Source of the DNA: Variovorax paradoxus | Lineage (GTDB): Bacteria; Pseudomonadota; Gammaproteobacteria; Burkholderiales; Burkholderiaceae_C | Direction: 5' to 3' | Assembly: GCF_024734665.1 (NCBI RefSeq) | Contig: NZ_CP102931.1 | Coordinates: 3,160,001-3,224,000 of the forward strand | DNA: 64,000 nucleotides | Shown here: positions 26,313 to 36,826 of the stretch, one piece after another | How positions within the stretch are numbered: the first letter of the stretch is position 1 | Layout of the letters: each line of letters begins with the position of its first letter | Position numbers and translations under genes: made by a program | Notes under the pieces: model-generated | The model's database searches: none | Told to the model about the DNA's origin: nothing | What the model saw: only the letters and a program-made list of their open reading frames with translations

Positions 26313-27101
26313 TCATCGGCCCTTGAACCGGGGGGTGCGCTTCTCCTTGAAGGCAGCCACCGCCTCCTGGTGGTCTTCGCTGGTGCGAACGATGGGCATG
26401 GTCGAGGCGACGATGTCCAGCGCAGTGTCCAGATCCTTGTCCAGCCCCTGGCGCATCACGCGCTTGATCGCTTGCACCGCCAGCGGCGCACCGGCCGCCA
26501 CCTTGCGGGCGAAGGCATAGGTACCGTCCATCAATTCGTCGTCGGGGAAGACCTTGTTGACCAGGCCGAGACGCTCGGCCTCGCGGGCATCGACCCAATC
26601 GCAGCTCCAGAACATCTCCAGCGCCTTGGCGGTCCCGACGAGCCGCGGCAACAGGTACGCGCCACCGGCTCCGGGAATCAGGCCCATCCTGGCGTAGGTC
26701 TCGGCAAAGCGCGCGCTTTCCGCGGCGAAGCGAATGTCGCAGGCCAGCGCGATGTCCAGGCCGCCTCCAGTGGCAAATCCATTCAGGGCCGCGATGACCG
26801 GCTTGTCGATTTCCGCCAGCTTGCGCGGCAGGCGCTGGACGCCTTCGACGAGGTGCGTCCGGATCTCGGCGGCCGTTTTCTTCGCGCTCGCGCCGAAGCC
26901 CTCGACATCGCCGCCGGTGGTGAATGCGCGGCCGCTGCCCGTCATCACGATGACGCGCACCTCGGGGTTGGTGCGCGCATCTTCCAGGGAGGCGATCCAT
27001 TCCTGCAGCATCTCGCCGGTGAATGCGTTGAGTTTGTCCGGGCGGTTGAGCGTGATGGTGGCAATGCCATCCGCGATTTCGTACTTGAGCAAATCCGACA
27101 T
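26313..27101 (-). CDS. Enoyl-CoA hydratase/isomerase family protein
   Basis: Crotonase-fold protein of 262 residues. Oxyanion-hole elements are GRAFTTGGDVEG and the GFATGGGLDIALACD turn. The two catalytic glutamates of classical hydratases (rat Glu144 and Glu164) align here with Asp in GGLDIAL and with Tyr in YARMGLIPGAGG. A simple hydratase is therefore doubtful, and isomerase, hydrolase or ring-cleaving chemistry is possible. It lies 12 bp after the acyl-CoA dehydrogenase gene and 32 bp before the acyl-CoA synthetase gene. It acts on a CoA thioester of the same pathway. Confidence 0.88.
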   Translation of the reverse strand: MSDLLKYEIADGIATITLNRPDKLNAFTGEMLQEWIASLEDARTNPEVRVIVMTGSGRAFTTGGDVEGFGASAKKTAAEIRTHLVEGVQRLPRKLAEIDKPVIAALNGFATGGGLDIALACDIRFAAESARFAETYARMGLIPGAGGAYLLPRLVGTAKALEMFWSCDWVDAREAERLGLVNKVFPDDELMDGTYAFARKVAAGAPLAVQAIKRVMRQGLDKDLDTALDIVASTMPIVRTSEDHQEAVAAFKEKRTPRFKGR

Positions 27102-27113
27102 GAAAACTTTCCT

Positions 27114-28349
27114 TTAGCGCTGCTTGACTGGATCATCCTTGCGGATGTCTCGCAGCCCCGTCTTGCCGTGGTGGCGGTCGGCAATCTTGTAGCCGAGCGC
27201 GTCCTCCGCAATCATGATCTTCTGCACGTTCGCCGAACCTTCGCCGGTGAAGAACATGTCGGAGTAGGCGCGGTAATACGACACCGGATATTCCTCGGCC
27301 AGGCCGTAGCCGCCGAAGATCTGCACCGCCTTGTCGGCGCACATCTTGGCCGTCTGCGAGGCGTGGTACTTGGCAATGGCCGCGAAGCGGTTGTGCGGCA
27401 TGCTGTTGTCCATCAGCATGGCGGCCTTGTAGACGAGCGCCCGGCTCGCCTCGATGGCGACGGCCATCTCGGCGATGTCGGCCTGGATCATCTGGAGGCG
27501 GCCGATCGGCTGCCCGCGGAGCTCGCGCTCGTTGGCATAGCGAACCGCCTCCTCGAAACACCGGCGCGCCACGCCCAGCGCCTTGGCCGCAACGCCCACC
27601 CGGCCCGGTTGCAGCGTGCGCATGATGATCTTGAAGCCCTCGCCCTCCTCGCCCAGCCGGTCTTCCACGGGCACGACGAAGTCGTCCAGGAACACCACAT
27701 TGGTCCGCATGGATTTGGACAGGCCCAGGCAGTCGATCGGCGTGGCCTTCCAGCCCGGATACTTCTTGGGGTGCACGATGAACGCGGTCACGCCGTTGAC
27801 CCCCGCATCGCGGTCGGTGCGGGCCATCAGCACGCCGACATCGGTCTCATTGGCCATCGACGCCCACATCTTCTGGCCGCTGATGCGGTAGACGTCACCA
27901 TCGCGCCTGGCGAAGGTCTTCATGTTGCCTTCTGCATCGGAGCCGCCGCCCGACTCGGTGAGCGACATCATGCCGATGGTCTTCCCCGCCACGAGGTCGG
28001 GCACGTACTTCGCGATCTGCGCAGGCGTGCCGCCGAAATAGATCGCACTGGGACAGGTCGACCCCTGCTGGTTGTTGCATGACGAAAAGCGCACGTCGTT
28101 GCGCACCATCTCTTCCTGTATCACCACGGCGGCGAGGTAGCCCATGTCGCTGCCGCCTACCGACTCGGGGAACACGGCGCCGTAGAGGCCCGCCTCGCCA
28201 GCCTTTCGAACGAGATCGCGCGGAAACTCGCGACGCTTCTCGAAGCCGTCCATGACCGGCTTGACTTCCGCCTCCATGAAGCGATTGACCATGTCGCGGA
28301 CCGACTCGATCTCGGGAGACAGTTCCGGAAACACCGCCGATACATCCAT
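27114..28349 (-). CDS. Acyl-CoA dehydrogenase
   Basis: FAD-dependent acyl-CoA dehydrogenase of 411 residues, introducing an alpha,beta double bond and passing electrons to ETF. The N-terminal helical domain starts FPELSPEIESVRDMVNRFM. The flavin-binding middle domain has MMSLTESGGGSDAEGNMKTF and VYRISGQKMWAS. The C-terminal domain has AVQIFGGYGLAEEYPVSYYR, and MFFTGEGSANVQKIMIAED places the catalytic base Glu in GEGS, where most relatives have YEGT. It sits 37 bp downstream of a crotonase-family gene and 12 bp upstream of another. Substrate chain type is unknown. Confidence 0.93.
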   Translation of the reverse strand: MDVSAVFPELSPEIESVRDMVNRFMEAEVKPVMDGFEKRREFPRDLVRKAGEAGLYGAVFPESVGGSDMGYLAAVVIQEEMVRNDVRFSSCNNQQGSTCPSAIYFGGTPAQIAKYVPDLVAGKTIGMMSLTESGGGSDAEGNMKTFARRDGDVYRISGQKMWASMANETDVGVLMARTDRDAGVNGVTAFIVHPKKYPGWKATPIDCLGLSKSMRTNVVFLDDFVVPVEDRLGEEGEGFKIIMRTLQPGRVGVAAKALGVARRCFEEAVRYANERELRGQPIGRLQMIQADIAEMAVAIEASRALVYKAAMLMDNSMPHNRFAAIAKYHASQTAKMCADKAVQIFGGYGLAEEYPVSYYRAYSDMFFTGEGSANVQKIMIAEDALGYKIADRHHGKTGLRDIRKDDPVKQR

Positions 28350-28386
28350 CAGATCTCTCCTTGTGCGTTTTGGGAAGGCCGCAGCC

Positions 28387-29232
28387 TCAGGCGAGCTTGA
28401 TCGCCGGCGTCGGCGCCGTGGCCGGTTCCGCGTTGTGCGGAGCTGCTGCGGCCACGCCCACGAAATCGGGGCGACGCTTCTCGATGGCAGCGGCGAGACC
28501 TTCGCGGAACTCGGGGTTGGACATCGCCAGCGCCTGGCCGAAACCCTCGAAGGCGAACATGTCCTGCAAGGAGGTCTCGAAGCTGCGCGCCATCAACGTC
28601 TTGGCAAGTCCCATCACTTCTGCAGGGCCTTGCGCCAGCCGCATCGCTTCCGCGAGGCCGACGGCGTCGACTTCGTCGTCGGCAACGACCTTCGCCACCA
28701 GACCCAGTTCGAGCGCCTCTTGCGGCGACATGGTGGCGCCGCTGAAAAGGAAGTTCTTGGCGCGTGCCATGCCGATCAGGCGCGGCAGGTGGTACATCAT
28801 GCCGATGTCAGGCACGGTGCCCAGCCTGAAAAACCCGGACATGAACTTGGCCCCTTCGCCCGCGATCACGATGTCGCCGGTCAATGCGAGGCCCATGCCG
28901 CCGCCGACCGCGTGTCCCCGCACGCCGACCACGACCGGCTTGTCCAGGGTGATCAGGGGCATCAGCCAACGGCTCAGGTTGCGGAAGCGCCGGTGCACCG
29001 GCCAAGGGTCGCAGGCGGTCTGAAGCATTCGGAAATCGCCGCCCGAGCAGAAGGTTGGCCCCTCGCCCGTCAGGTACACGGCGCGCACGGACGCGTCGCT
29101 TTCGGCGGCCTCCACGGCCTCTCCCAGCTGACGGCGCAGATCCATCGTCAGCGAGTTGCGATTTTCAGGACTGGCCAGCCGGATCACCAGCACGGACCCC
29201 TCTTTGGTCATCTTCACGAACTCATTGCTCAT
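28387..29232 (-). CDS. Enoyl-CoA hydratase/isomerase family protein
   Basis: Second crotonase-fold protein, 281 residues and the first gene of the CoA operon. Oxyanion-hole elements are TFCSGGDFRML and GHAVGGGMGLALTGD. The second active-site region reads FFRLGTVPDIGMMYHLPRL, with VPDxG rather than IPGxGG. This Asp-containing form is like PaaG-type isomerases, so double-bond shifting or ring isomerisation is at least as likely as hydration. The C-terminal tail from about 262 is Ala/Pro-rich and non-conserved. It diverges from the SDR gene across 305 bp. Confidence 0.87.
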   Translation of the reverse strand: MSNEFVKMTKEGSVLVIRLASPENRNSLTMDLRRQLGEAVEAAESDASVRAVYLTGEGPTFCSGGDFRMLQTACDPWPVHRRFRNLSRWLMPLITLDKPVVVGVRGHAVGGGMGLALTGDIVIAGEGAKFMSGFFRLGTVPDIGMMYHLPRLIGMARAKNFLFSGATMSPQEALELGLVAKVVADDEVDAVGLAEAMRLAQGPAEVMGLAKTLMARSFETSLQDMFAFEGFGQALAMSNPEFREGLAAAIEKRRPDFVGVAAAAPHNAEPATAPTPAIKLA

Positions 29233-29537
29233 TCATTCACTCCATTGCGCCGCGTTCCTCCGCGACGATGGACTCCTACTGCAAACCACGTGCCACGCGC
29301 CGCCGCAGTTTTTCAGCGCAAAACGCGCATTCAAGCAGGCATTGCTGCCCTTCCCGAAAACACGCCGTGTTCGCCGAAGACACTCCATCGACACACGGCA
29401 GGAAATTTGTCCTAGATCGGTGGGGCGACGAAACCCAGGCGGCAGAGTGCGGCCAGAGGGGCAAGCCGCAGAACGTCGCAGGCTGGCACACGGATTGCGG
29501 TTGGGCATGCAACTGAACAGATACACGGAGAAGCTGC
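29233..29537. promoter_or_regulatory. Divergent promoter region of the CoA-degradation cassette
   Basis: 305 bp between the minus-strand CoA operon and the plus-strand SDR operon. It must hold both promoters. A loose inverted repeat (CCGTGT ... ACACGG) lies around 29370-29400. No regulator gene is next to it, so control is presumably in trans. Confidence 0.35.
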
Positions 29538-30317
29538 ATGTTCGATCGCGACACTCTCAAAGGGCGCGTTGCCCTCATCACTGGCGGCGGCACCGGCCTC
29601 GGGCTGGAAATCGCCACCGCCTATGCGCGCCTCGGTGCCGCAGTCATGCTAGTCGGGCGCAACGAAGAGCGCGTCCAGGCGGCGGCCGATGCCTTGAACC
29701 GCGACGGTCGGAATGCGGCGGCCGCGAAATGCGATGTGCGCAACTACGACGAGGTCAAGGCCGCCGTCGAGGCGACAGTTGAGCGGTTCGGGTCTCTCGA
29801 CATTCTGGTGAACAACGCCGCGGGCAACTTCGTCTGCCCCACCGCAGAACTGTCTCCCAACGGCTTTCGCACGGTCATCGACATAGATCTGAACGGCACC
29901 TTCCACGGCTGCCACGCGGCCTACCCGCATCTGAAGGCCTCCACGCACGGCGGGTCCATCATCAGCATCATCACGATGCTGGGCGTGACGGGCTGGCCAG
30001 GGGCCGCCCACGCCGCCGCGGCCAAGGGCGGCATCCTGTCGCTGTCCCGCACCCTGGCGGTGGAATGGGGAGGCGACGGCATTCGCGTCAACACCATCTC
30101 GCCCGGTCCGATCGGCGACACCGAAGGGGTGCAGCGGATGTACATCGATGCCGGCAAGGGCGACCTGGAAGCCAGGAAGACGGCGCTCGGCCGTTTCGGC
30201 GCCAAGGCCGACATCGCCAGTGCCGCGGTTTATCTGGCCTCGGACCTGGCCGGCTACGTCACCGGCGACAACCTGATCGTCGACGGCGGTCGCTGGCTCA
30301 AGTACGTCGCTGCCTGA
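29538..30317 (+). CDS. SDR family oxidoreductase, 2,4-dienoyl-CoA reductase-like
   Basis: Short-chain dehydrogenase/reductase of 259 residues with the cofactor motif GGGTGLG near residue 17 and NNAAGNF after the fourth strand. The YxxxK of classical SDRs is not intact: the segment reads GAAHAAAAKGGILSLSRTLA, keeping the lysine but not the tyrosine. This is the pattern of peroxisomal-type 2,4-dienoyl-CoA reductases, as are NNAAGNF and the ending SPGPIGDTEG. It would reduce unsaturated acyl-CoA intermediates with NAD(P)H. First plus-strand gene of the cassette; the 3-hydroxyacyl-CoA dehydrogenase gene follows after 135 bp. Confidence 0.88.
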   Translation: MFDRDTLKGRVALITGGGTGLGLEIATAYARLGAAVMLVGRNEERVQAAADALNRDGRNAAAAKCDVRNYDEVKAAVEATVERFGSLDILVNNAAGNFVCPTAELSPNGFRTVIDIDLNGTFHGCHAAYPHLKASTHGGSIISIITMLGVTGWPGAAHAAAAKGGILSLSRTLAVEWGGDGIRVNTISPGPIGDTEGVQRMYIDAGKGDLEARKTALGRFGAKADIASAAVYLASDLAGYVTGDNLIVDGGRWLKYVAA

Positions 30318-30452
30318 ATACCGCTCGCCCTGCAGCCGCAGCGATGTCCTCGCCGCGCTCAGCGAACTGTCTTCGCTGCGGACACGGGGGCCTGCTGCCG
30401 CATGCAATGAAAGACAACATGCCCTCTCCCCGAATCGCACGGGCGGGATCTG

Positions 30453-32006
30453 ATGAATCGATCGATGAATGCAAACGGAGCAAATGCAGTGGGTACAGAT
30501 ATTCGGAGAGTGGGCGTTGTCGGCGCTGGCGCCATGGGGCGTGGCATTGCGCAAGTGTGCGCGGCGGCAGGCTGCGACGTGCACCTGTTCGACATGGCGG
30601 CGGAGGCTGCCGCACGAGCGCATGACGCGGTACGCGGCGACCTCGCGCAGGGCGTTGCCAAAGGGCGACTGACGCAGGAAGACGCCGACGCGACGCTGGG
30701 ACGCATGCATCTGGCCACCGAGCTGGCGCAGTTGCGAGACTGCGGCCTGGTGGTGGAAGCGATCGTGGAGCAGTTCGAGCCGAAGCAGCAATTGTTTCGC
30801 AACCTTGAGGCCATCGTCTCGCCGGACTGCGTTCTTGCAACCAATACCTCCTCGCTCAGCGTCACCGCCATCGCCGCGGCCTGCACCCGGCCGGAGCGCG
30901 TTGCGGGCTGGCACTTCTTCAACCCAGTGACGCGCATGAAGCTTGCCGAAGTGGTTCGGGCGCCGCGTACCACCGACCGCGTCGTCGAGTCACTGGTTGA
31001 ACTGACGAATCGCGTCGGCCACCGCGCGGTGGAGACATCGGACTCGCCGGGTTTCATCGTCAACCATGCCGGCCGCGCCTTCGTCACCGAGGGGCTCAAG
31101 CTGCTGGCGGAACACACGGCCGAGCACACCGTGCTGGACGCGATCCTGCGCGACTGCGCGGGCTTCCGCATGGGGCCCTTCGAGTTGCTGGACTTGACCG
31201 GCCTGGATGTTTCGGTGCCGGTGATGGAATCGATTCACACGCAGTACTACGGCGACGACCGCTATCGGCCTGTCGCGCTGGCGCGCACACGCATGACGGC
31301 GGGCCTGCTGGGCCGCAAGAGCAAGGAAGGTTTCTACCGCTATGAAGGCGCCGCCGTGCCCGAAAAGACGGCGCATTCCGCCGACCAGCCGGATGCAGCC
31401 GAGATCCGTGTGTGGTGGCCCACAACCGGCGCGGATGCGCTGCCTCCGGAAGTCACCTCGCTGCTTCAGTCCGCAAGCCGCAGCGCCGATCCGAACCAGG
31501 CCGATGTGGTCCTCCTCGCCCCCTTGGGACCGGACCTGTCGGCCACTGTGGCCGGGATGGCGGTGGATGCAGGCAAGGCACTGGCGATCGATCCCATCTT
31601 TTGCAGCAAGTCCGGCGTGACGCTGATGGCGTCGCCAGCCACGGCGCCGAAGGCCGTGGAAGCGGCCAAGCGATGGTTCGCCACGGCAGGCATCCCCGCG
31701 CATGTGGTGACGGATTCCCCGGGGTATGTGGCGCCGCGCGTCGTGGCATGCATCGTCAACCTCGCTTGCGAGATGGCCCAGCAACGTGTCGCATCGCCCG
31801 CCGACCTGGACGCTGCCGTTCGGCTGGGCCTAGGCTACCCACATGGGCCATTCGCATGGGGCGATCGCATCGGTGCGAAACGCATCCTCGCGATCCTCGA
31901 AGGCCTCCACGCCACCTTCGGCGACCAGCGCTACCGGCCTTCGCCCTGGCTGGTTCGCCGCGCCAAGCTGTCGCTGCCGCTGTCCACGCCGGACCGGGCC
32001 GCCTGA
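30453..32006 (+). CDS. paaH: 3-hydroxyacyl-CoA dehydrogenase (PaaH type)
   Basis: Protein of 517 residues oxidising 3-hydroxyacyl-CoA to 3-oxoacyl-CoA. The Rossmann domain starts IRRVGVVGAGAMGRGIAQVC. The catalytic histidine is in WHFFNPVTRMKLAEVV near residue 155. The first C-terminal domain has DSPGFIVNHAGRAFVTEGL and GPFELLDLTGLDVSVPVMES. A second 3HCDH C-terminal domain ends the protein (DSPGYVAPRVVACIVNLACE, GYPHGPFAWGDRIG). This two-part architecture and length match the PaaH/PaaC enzymes of phenylacetate degradation, but the neighbouring paa genes are absent, so the physiological acid may differ. It precedes the thiolase gene by 12 bp. Confidence 0.9.
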   Translation: MNRSMNANGANAVGTDIRRVGVVGAGAMGRGIAQVCAAAGCDVHLFDMAAEAAARAHDAVRGDLAQGVAKGRLTQEDADATLGRMHLATELAQLRDCGLVVEAIVEQFEPKQQLFRNLEAIVSPDCVLATNTSSLSVTAIAAACTRPERVAGWHFFNPVTRMKLAEVVRAPRTTDRVVESLVELTNRVGHRAVETSDSPGFIVNHAGRAFVTEGLKLLAEHTAEHTVLDAILRDCAGFRMGPFELLDLTGLDVSVPVMESIHTQYYGDDRYRPVALARTRMTAGLLGRKSKEGFYRYEGAAVPEKTAHSADQPDAAEIRVWWPTTGADALPPEVTSLLQSASRSADPNQADVVLLAPLGPDLSATVAGMAVDAGKALAIDPIFCSKSGVTLMASPATAPKAVEAAKRWFATAGIPAHVVTDSPGYVAPRVVACIVNLACEMAQQRVASPADLDAAVRLGLGYPHGPFAWGDRIGAKRILAILEGLHATFGDQRYRPSPWLVRRAKLSLPLSTPDRAA

Positions 32007-32018
32007 TCCATTGCCGAA

Positions 32019-33233
<1,215 letters not shown>

Positions 33234-33261
33234 TCAATATCAAAAAAACGGAGAAGAATCC

Positions 33262-34392
33262 ATGCTGATAGGCGTGCCTGCCGAAACCGCGGCTGGCGAA
33301 ACCCGAGTGGCCGTGACACCTGAAACGGTGAAGAAACTGGTCGCTTCCGGGCACATCGTTCGTGTTCAGTCGGGAGCCGGCGTTGCAGCCAGCGTCACCG
33401 ATGCGGCTTACCAGACCGCCGGCGCGGAAATCACGGACCAGGCGGGTGCGTTGTCCGCCGACATGGTGCTCAAGGTGCGCACGCCCAGCGATGCCGAGGC
33501 CTCGCTGATGAAGCCCGGCGCCGTCGTCATCGGCATGCTCAACCCGTTCGATGCCGCGGGCCTGCAGCGCCTGGCATCGGCCGGCGTGACCGGCTTTGCG
33601 CTCGAAGCGGCCCCCCGCACCACCCGTGCCCAGAGCATGGACGTGCTCTCCTCGCAGGCCAACATCGCCGGCTACAAGGCCGTGATGATCGCGGCCGACC
33701 GCTACCAGCGCTTCTTTCCCATGCTCATGACGGCAGCCGGCACCGTGAAGGCCGCACGCGTCGTCATCCTGGGCGTCGGCGTGGCCGGCCTGCAGGCGAT
33801 CGCCACGGCCAAGCGCCTGGGCGCCGTCATCGAAGCCTCCGACGTTCGCCCGAGCGTCAAGGAGCAGATCGAATCGCTCGGCGGCAAGTTCATCGAGGTC
33901 TCCTACGACACCGATGAAGAAAAGGAAGCCGCCGTCGGTGTCGGCGGCTACGCCAAGCCAATGCCTCCGAGCTGGCTCGCGCGCCAGCAGATCGAGGTCG
34001 CCAAGCGCGTGGCGCTGGCCGACATCGTCATCAGCACCGCGCTCATTCCCGGCCGCGCCGCGCCCACGCTCATCACCGAGGACATGGTCAAGTCCATGAA
34101 GCCCGGCTCGGTGATCGTCGACATCGCCGCCGGCAAGGGTCCGGATGGCGTGGGTGGTAACTGCCCCCTCTCGGAAGCCGACAAGACGGTCGTGAAGCAC
34201 GGCGTGACCATCGTCGGCGAAACCAACCTCGCGGCGCTCGTGGCGGCCGATGCATCGGCGCTCTATGCACGCAACGTGCTCGACTTTCTGAAGCTCATCG
34301 TCACGAAGGAAGGTGCGCTCAAGATCGACCTCGAGGACGACATCGTCGCCGCCTGCCGCATGACGCAAGACGGCCAGGTCACGCGCAAGTAA
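33262..34392 (+). CDS. pntAA: NAD(P) transhydrogenase subunit alpha part 1
   Basis: Soluble NAD(H)-binding domain (domain I) of the proton-translocating transhydrogenase, 376 residues. It starts [20 protein letters not shown] with GGAGAAG upstream. The NAD-binding motif is [20 protein letters not shown]. The mobile-loop part [20 protein letters not shown] and the [12 protein letters not shown] segment are typical. The alpha subunit is split, as in Rhodospirillum rubrum, with the membrane part encoded separately at 34821. The enzyme makes NADPH from NADH at the expense of the proton gradient. This fits a pathway whose dehydrogenases feed NADH. panD follows by 17 bp. Confidence 0.95.
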   Translation: MLIGVPAETAAGETRVAVTPETVKKLVASGHIVRVQSGAGVAASVTDAAYQTAGAEITDQAGALSADMVLKVRTPSDAEASLMKPGAVVIGMLNPFDAAGLQRLASAGVTGFALEAAPRTTRAQSMDVLSSQANIAGYKAVMIAADRYQRFFPMLMTAAGTVKAARVVILGVGVAGLQAIATAKRLGAVIEASDVRPSVKEQIESLGGKFIEVSYDTDEEKEAAVGVGGYAKPMPPSWLARQQIEVAKRVALADIVISTALIPGRAAPTLITEDMVKSMKPGSVIVDIAAGKGPDGVGGNCPLSEADKTVVKHGVTIVGETNLAALVAADASALYARNVLDFLKLIVTKEGALKIDLEDDIVAACRMTQDGQVTRK

Positions 34393-34409
34393 GAGCAGGC
34401 TGCCGTTCC

Positions 34410-34772
34410 ATGAATCGCACCATGCTCCGCGCGAAGCTGCATCGCGCCACCGTGACTGAAGCCGACCTGCACTACGAAGGCTCGTGCGGCATCGACGAAG
34501 ACCTGCTCGACGCGGCCGCTATGCGCGAGTACGAAAAGATCGAGCTGTACAACGTCAACAACGGCGAGCGCTTTTCGACCTACATCATCAAGGCGGCGCG
34601 CGGATCGGGCGCCATCTCGCTCAACGGCGCGGCGGCGCGCAAGGCTCATGTGGGCGACCTGCTCATCATCTGTACCTACGCCCCCATGACCGAAGCCGAA
34701 GCCGCGGACTACAAGCCCAAGGTGGTGCTGCTTGGCGATGCCAACCGCATCAAGGAAGTCAAGAAGCTCTGA
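34410..34772 (+). CDS. panD: Aspartate 1-decarboxylase
   Basis: PanD of 120 residues, making beta-alanine from aspartate for pantothenate and CoA. The self-cleavage site Gly24-Ser25 lies in [13 protein letters not shown]; the conserved [14 protein letters not shown] and [20 protein letters not shown] follow. The gene is intact and sits between pntAA (17 bp upstream) and pntAB (48 bp downstream), an unexpected place. A second, truncated panD of a different subtype lies downstream at 36827, so this copy may be the only working one nearby. A link to CoA demand of the beta-oxidation cassette is plausible but inferred. Confidence 0.95.
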   Translation: MNRTMLRAKLHRATVTEADLHYEGSCGIDEDLLDAAAMREYEKIELYNVNNGERFSTYIIKAARGSGAISLNGAAARKAHVGDLLIICTYAPMTEAEAADYKPKVVLLGDANRIKEVKKL

Positions 34773-34820
34773 CAGAGCCCTGGACAAGAGACCGAGACCG
34801 AACGAGGAGAACACAACACC

Positions 34821-35153
34821 ATGGAAATCGCTTCACACACCGTCATCAACCTGACCATCTTCGTGCTGGCCATCTACGTGGGCTACCACGTGGTCTGGAC
34901 CGTCACCCCCGCGCTGCACACGCCGCTGATGGCCGTGACCAATGCGATCTCGGCGATCGTGATCGTGGGCGCCATGCTGGCGGCCGCGCTCACCACCACG
35001 CCGCTGGGCAAGACCATGGGCGTGCTCGCGGTGGCCCTGGCCGCGGTGAACGTCTTCGGCGGCTTCCTCGTCACTCGGCGGATGCTGGAGATGTTCAAGA
35101 AGAAAGAGAAAAAGACAGCCGCTCCCAAGGCTGAAGAGGGAGCTTCCAAGTGA
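34821..35153 (+). CDS. pntAB: NAD(P) transhydrogenase subunit alpha part 2 (membrane)
   Basis: Small membrane subunit of 110 residues. Three hydrophobic segments are visible: VINLTIFVLAIYVGYHVVW, the stretch around MAVTNAISAIVIVGAMLAAA, and VLAVALAAVNVFGGFLVTRR, followed by a Lys-rich tail. With PntB it forms the proton channel (domain II). Preceded by GAGGAG. Its TGA stop overlaps the pntB GTG start, so the two are translationally coupled. Confidence 0.93.
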   Translation: MEIASHTVINLTIFVLAIYVGYHVVWTVTPALHTPLMAVTNAISAIVIVGAMLAAALTTTPLGKTMGVLAVALAAVNVFGGFLVTRRMLEMFKKKEKKTAAPKAEEGASK

Positions 35154-36649
35154 GCATGAACCTCGTCACGCTGCTGTACCTGGTTGCCAGCGTCTGCTTC
35201 ATTCAGGCCCTGAAAGGCCTGTCGCATCCCACCACCTCGATCCGCGGCAACATCTTCGGCATGACCGGCATGGCGATCGCCGTGCTGACGACCATCGCGC
35301 TGATCCACGGACAGGCGCGCTCGCTCAACGTCGATTTCGGCACGGGCCTCGCCTGGGTGCTGGCGGCCGTGGTGGTCGGCGGGGGCCTGGGGGCCTTCAT
35401 GGCCAACAAGGTCGAGATGACCAAGATGCCCGAACTGGTCGCCTTCATGCACAGCATGATCGGCCTGGCCGCGGTCTTCATCGGGGTCGCTGCCGTGGCC
35501 GAGCCCTGGGCCTTCGGCATTACCGCCGCACCCGTGGCCGCACTGATCGGCGCGCAGACGCCAGACGGTGCCGTCATCCTCGACGGCTTCGTGCGCTACG
35601 CCATTCCCGCCGGCAACCGGCTCGAACTGTTCCTGGGTGCGGCCATCGGCGCCATCACCTTCAGCGGCTCGGTCATCGCCTTCGGCAAGCTCTCGGGCAA
35701 GTACAAGTTCCGCCTGTTCCAGGGCGCGCCGGTGCAGTTCTCGGGCCAGCACGTGCTCAACCTCGTGCTGGGTCTCCTGACCATCGCACTGGGCCTCGTG
35801 TTCGTCTTCACCGAAAGCTGGCCGGCGTTCTTCGCGATGCTGGCGCTGGCCTTCGTGATGGGCGTGCTCATCATCATCCCGATCGGCGGGGCCGACATGC
35901 CGGTGGTGGTGTCGATGCTCAACAGCTACTCGGGTTGGGCGGCCGCGGGCATCGGCTTCAGCCTGAACAACGCGATGCTGATCGTGGCCGGTTCGCTGGT
36001 GGGCTCCTCGGGCGCGATCCTGAGCTACATCATGTGCAAGGCGATGAACCGCTCGTTCTTCAACGTGATCCTGGGCGGCTTCGGCGGCGAGGCGTCCACG
36101 GACAGCGGCGCGGCCAAGGAACAGCGCCCGGTGAAGACCGGCAGCGCCGACGATGCGGCCTTCGTGCTCGGCAATGCCGAGACGGTGGTGATCGTGCCGG
36201 GCTACGGCCTGGCCGTGGCACGCGCGCAGCATGCGGTGAAGGAGCTCGCCGCCAAGCTCACCGAGAAGGGCATCACCGTCAAGTACGCGATCCATCCGGT
36301 GGCGGGCCGCATGCCCGGCCACATGAACGTGCTGCTGGCCGAGGCCGAAGTGCCCTACGACCAGGTGTTCGAAATGGAAGACATCAACGGTGAGTTCGGC
36401 CAAGTCGACGTGGCGATCATCCTGGGCGCCAACGACGTGGTGAACCCCGCCGCGCACACCAAGGGCAGCCCGATCTACGGCATGCCCATCCTGGAAGCCT
36501 ACAAGGCCAAGACGGTGATCGTGAACAAGCGCTCCATGGCCGCGGGCTATGCGGGCCTGGACAACGAACTCTTCTACATGGACAAGACCATGATGGTTTT
36601 TGGGGATGCGAAGAAAGTGGTCGAGGACATGAGCAAGGCCGTGGAGTAA
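35150..36649 (+). CDS. pntB: NAD(P) transhydrogenase subunit beta
   Basis: Beta subunit of 499 residues. A multi-helix membrane domain (residues 1 to about 290) contains GLSHPTTSIRGNIFGM and NKVEMTKMPELVAFMHSMIG. The NADP(H)-binding domain III follows, with VVIVPGYGLAVARAQHAV, HPVAGRMPGHMNVLLAEA and the end ILGANDVVNPAAHTKGSP. The start is either GTG 35150, overlapping pntAB as GTGA, or the ATG six bases later (MNLVTLL). It completes the transhydrogenase. About 180 bp separate it from the truncated panD, where the inserted region begins. Confidence 0.95.
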   Translation: MSMNLVTLLYLVASVCFIQALKGLSHPTTSIRGNIFGMTGMAIAVLTTIALIHGQARSLNVDFGTGLAWVLAAVVVGGGLGAFMANKVEMTKMPELVAFMHSMIGLAAVFIGVAAVAEPWAFGITAAPVAALIGAQTPDGAVILDGFVRYAIPAGNRLELFLGAAIGAITFSGSVIAFGKLSGKYKFRLFQGAPVQFSGQHVLNLVLGLLTIALGLVFVFTESWPAFFAMLALAFVMGVLIIIPIGGADMPVVVSMLNSYSGWAAAGIGFSLNNAMLIVAGSLVGSSGAILSYIMCKAMNRSFFNVILGGFGGEASTDSGAAKEQRPVKTGSADDAAFVLGNAETVVIVPGYGLAVARAQHAVKELAAKLTEKGITVKYAIHPVAGRMPGHMNVLLAEAEVPYDQVFEMEDINGEFGQVDVAIILGANDVVNPAAHTKGSPIYGMPILEAYKAKTVIVNKRSMAAGYAGLDNELFYMDKTMMVFGDAKKVVEDMSKAVE

Positions 36650-36826
36650 GCACGCTGAGCCTGCCGAGCTGATCGTGCGCTCCGCCGAGCACGCCGCGAA
36701 AGCCGAGGGCTATTTCAGCCGCGACTATCCAGTGCTCGCCGCATCGGCGGCATCGACCATCTTGAAGCCGCACGTTGATCGAGATCGCTCGTTTCATTCC
36801 TCTGCATAGAAAGAAGAGTCTTCACC

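Noticed and set aside
26196..28082. Plus-strand open frame of 628 codons over the acyl-CoA dehydrogenase region
   Set aside because: Antisense to a crotonase and an acyl-CoA dehydrogenase gene with intact motifs; no recognisable domain.
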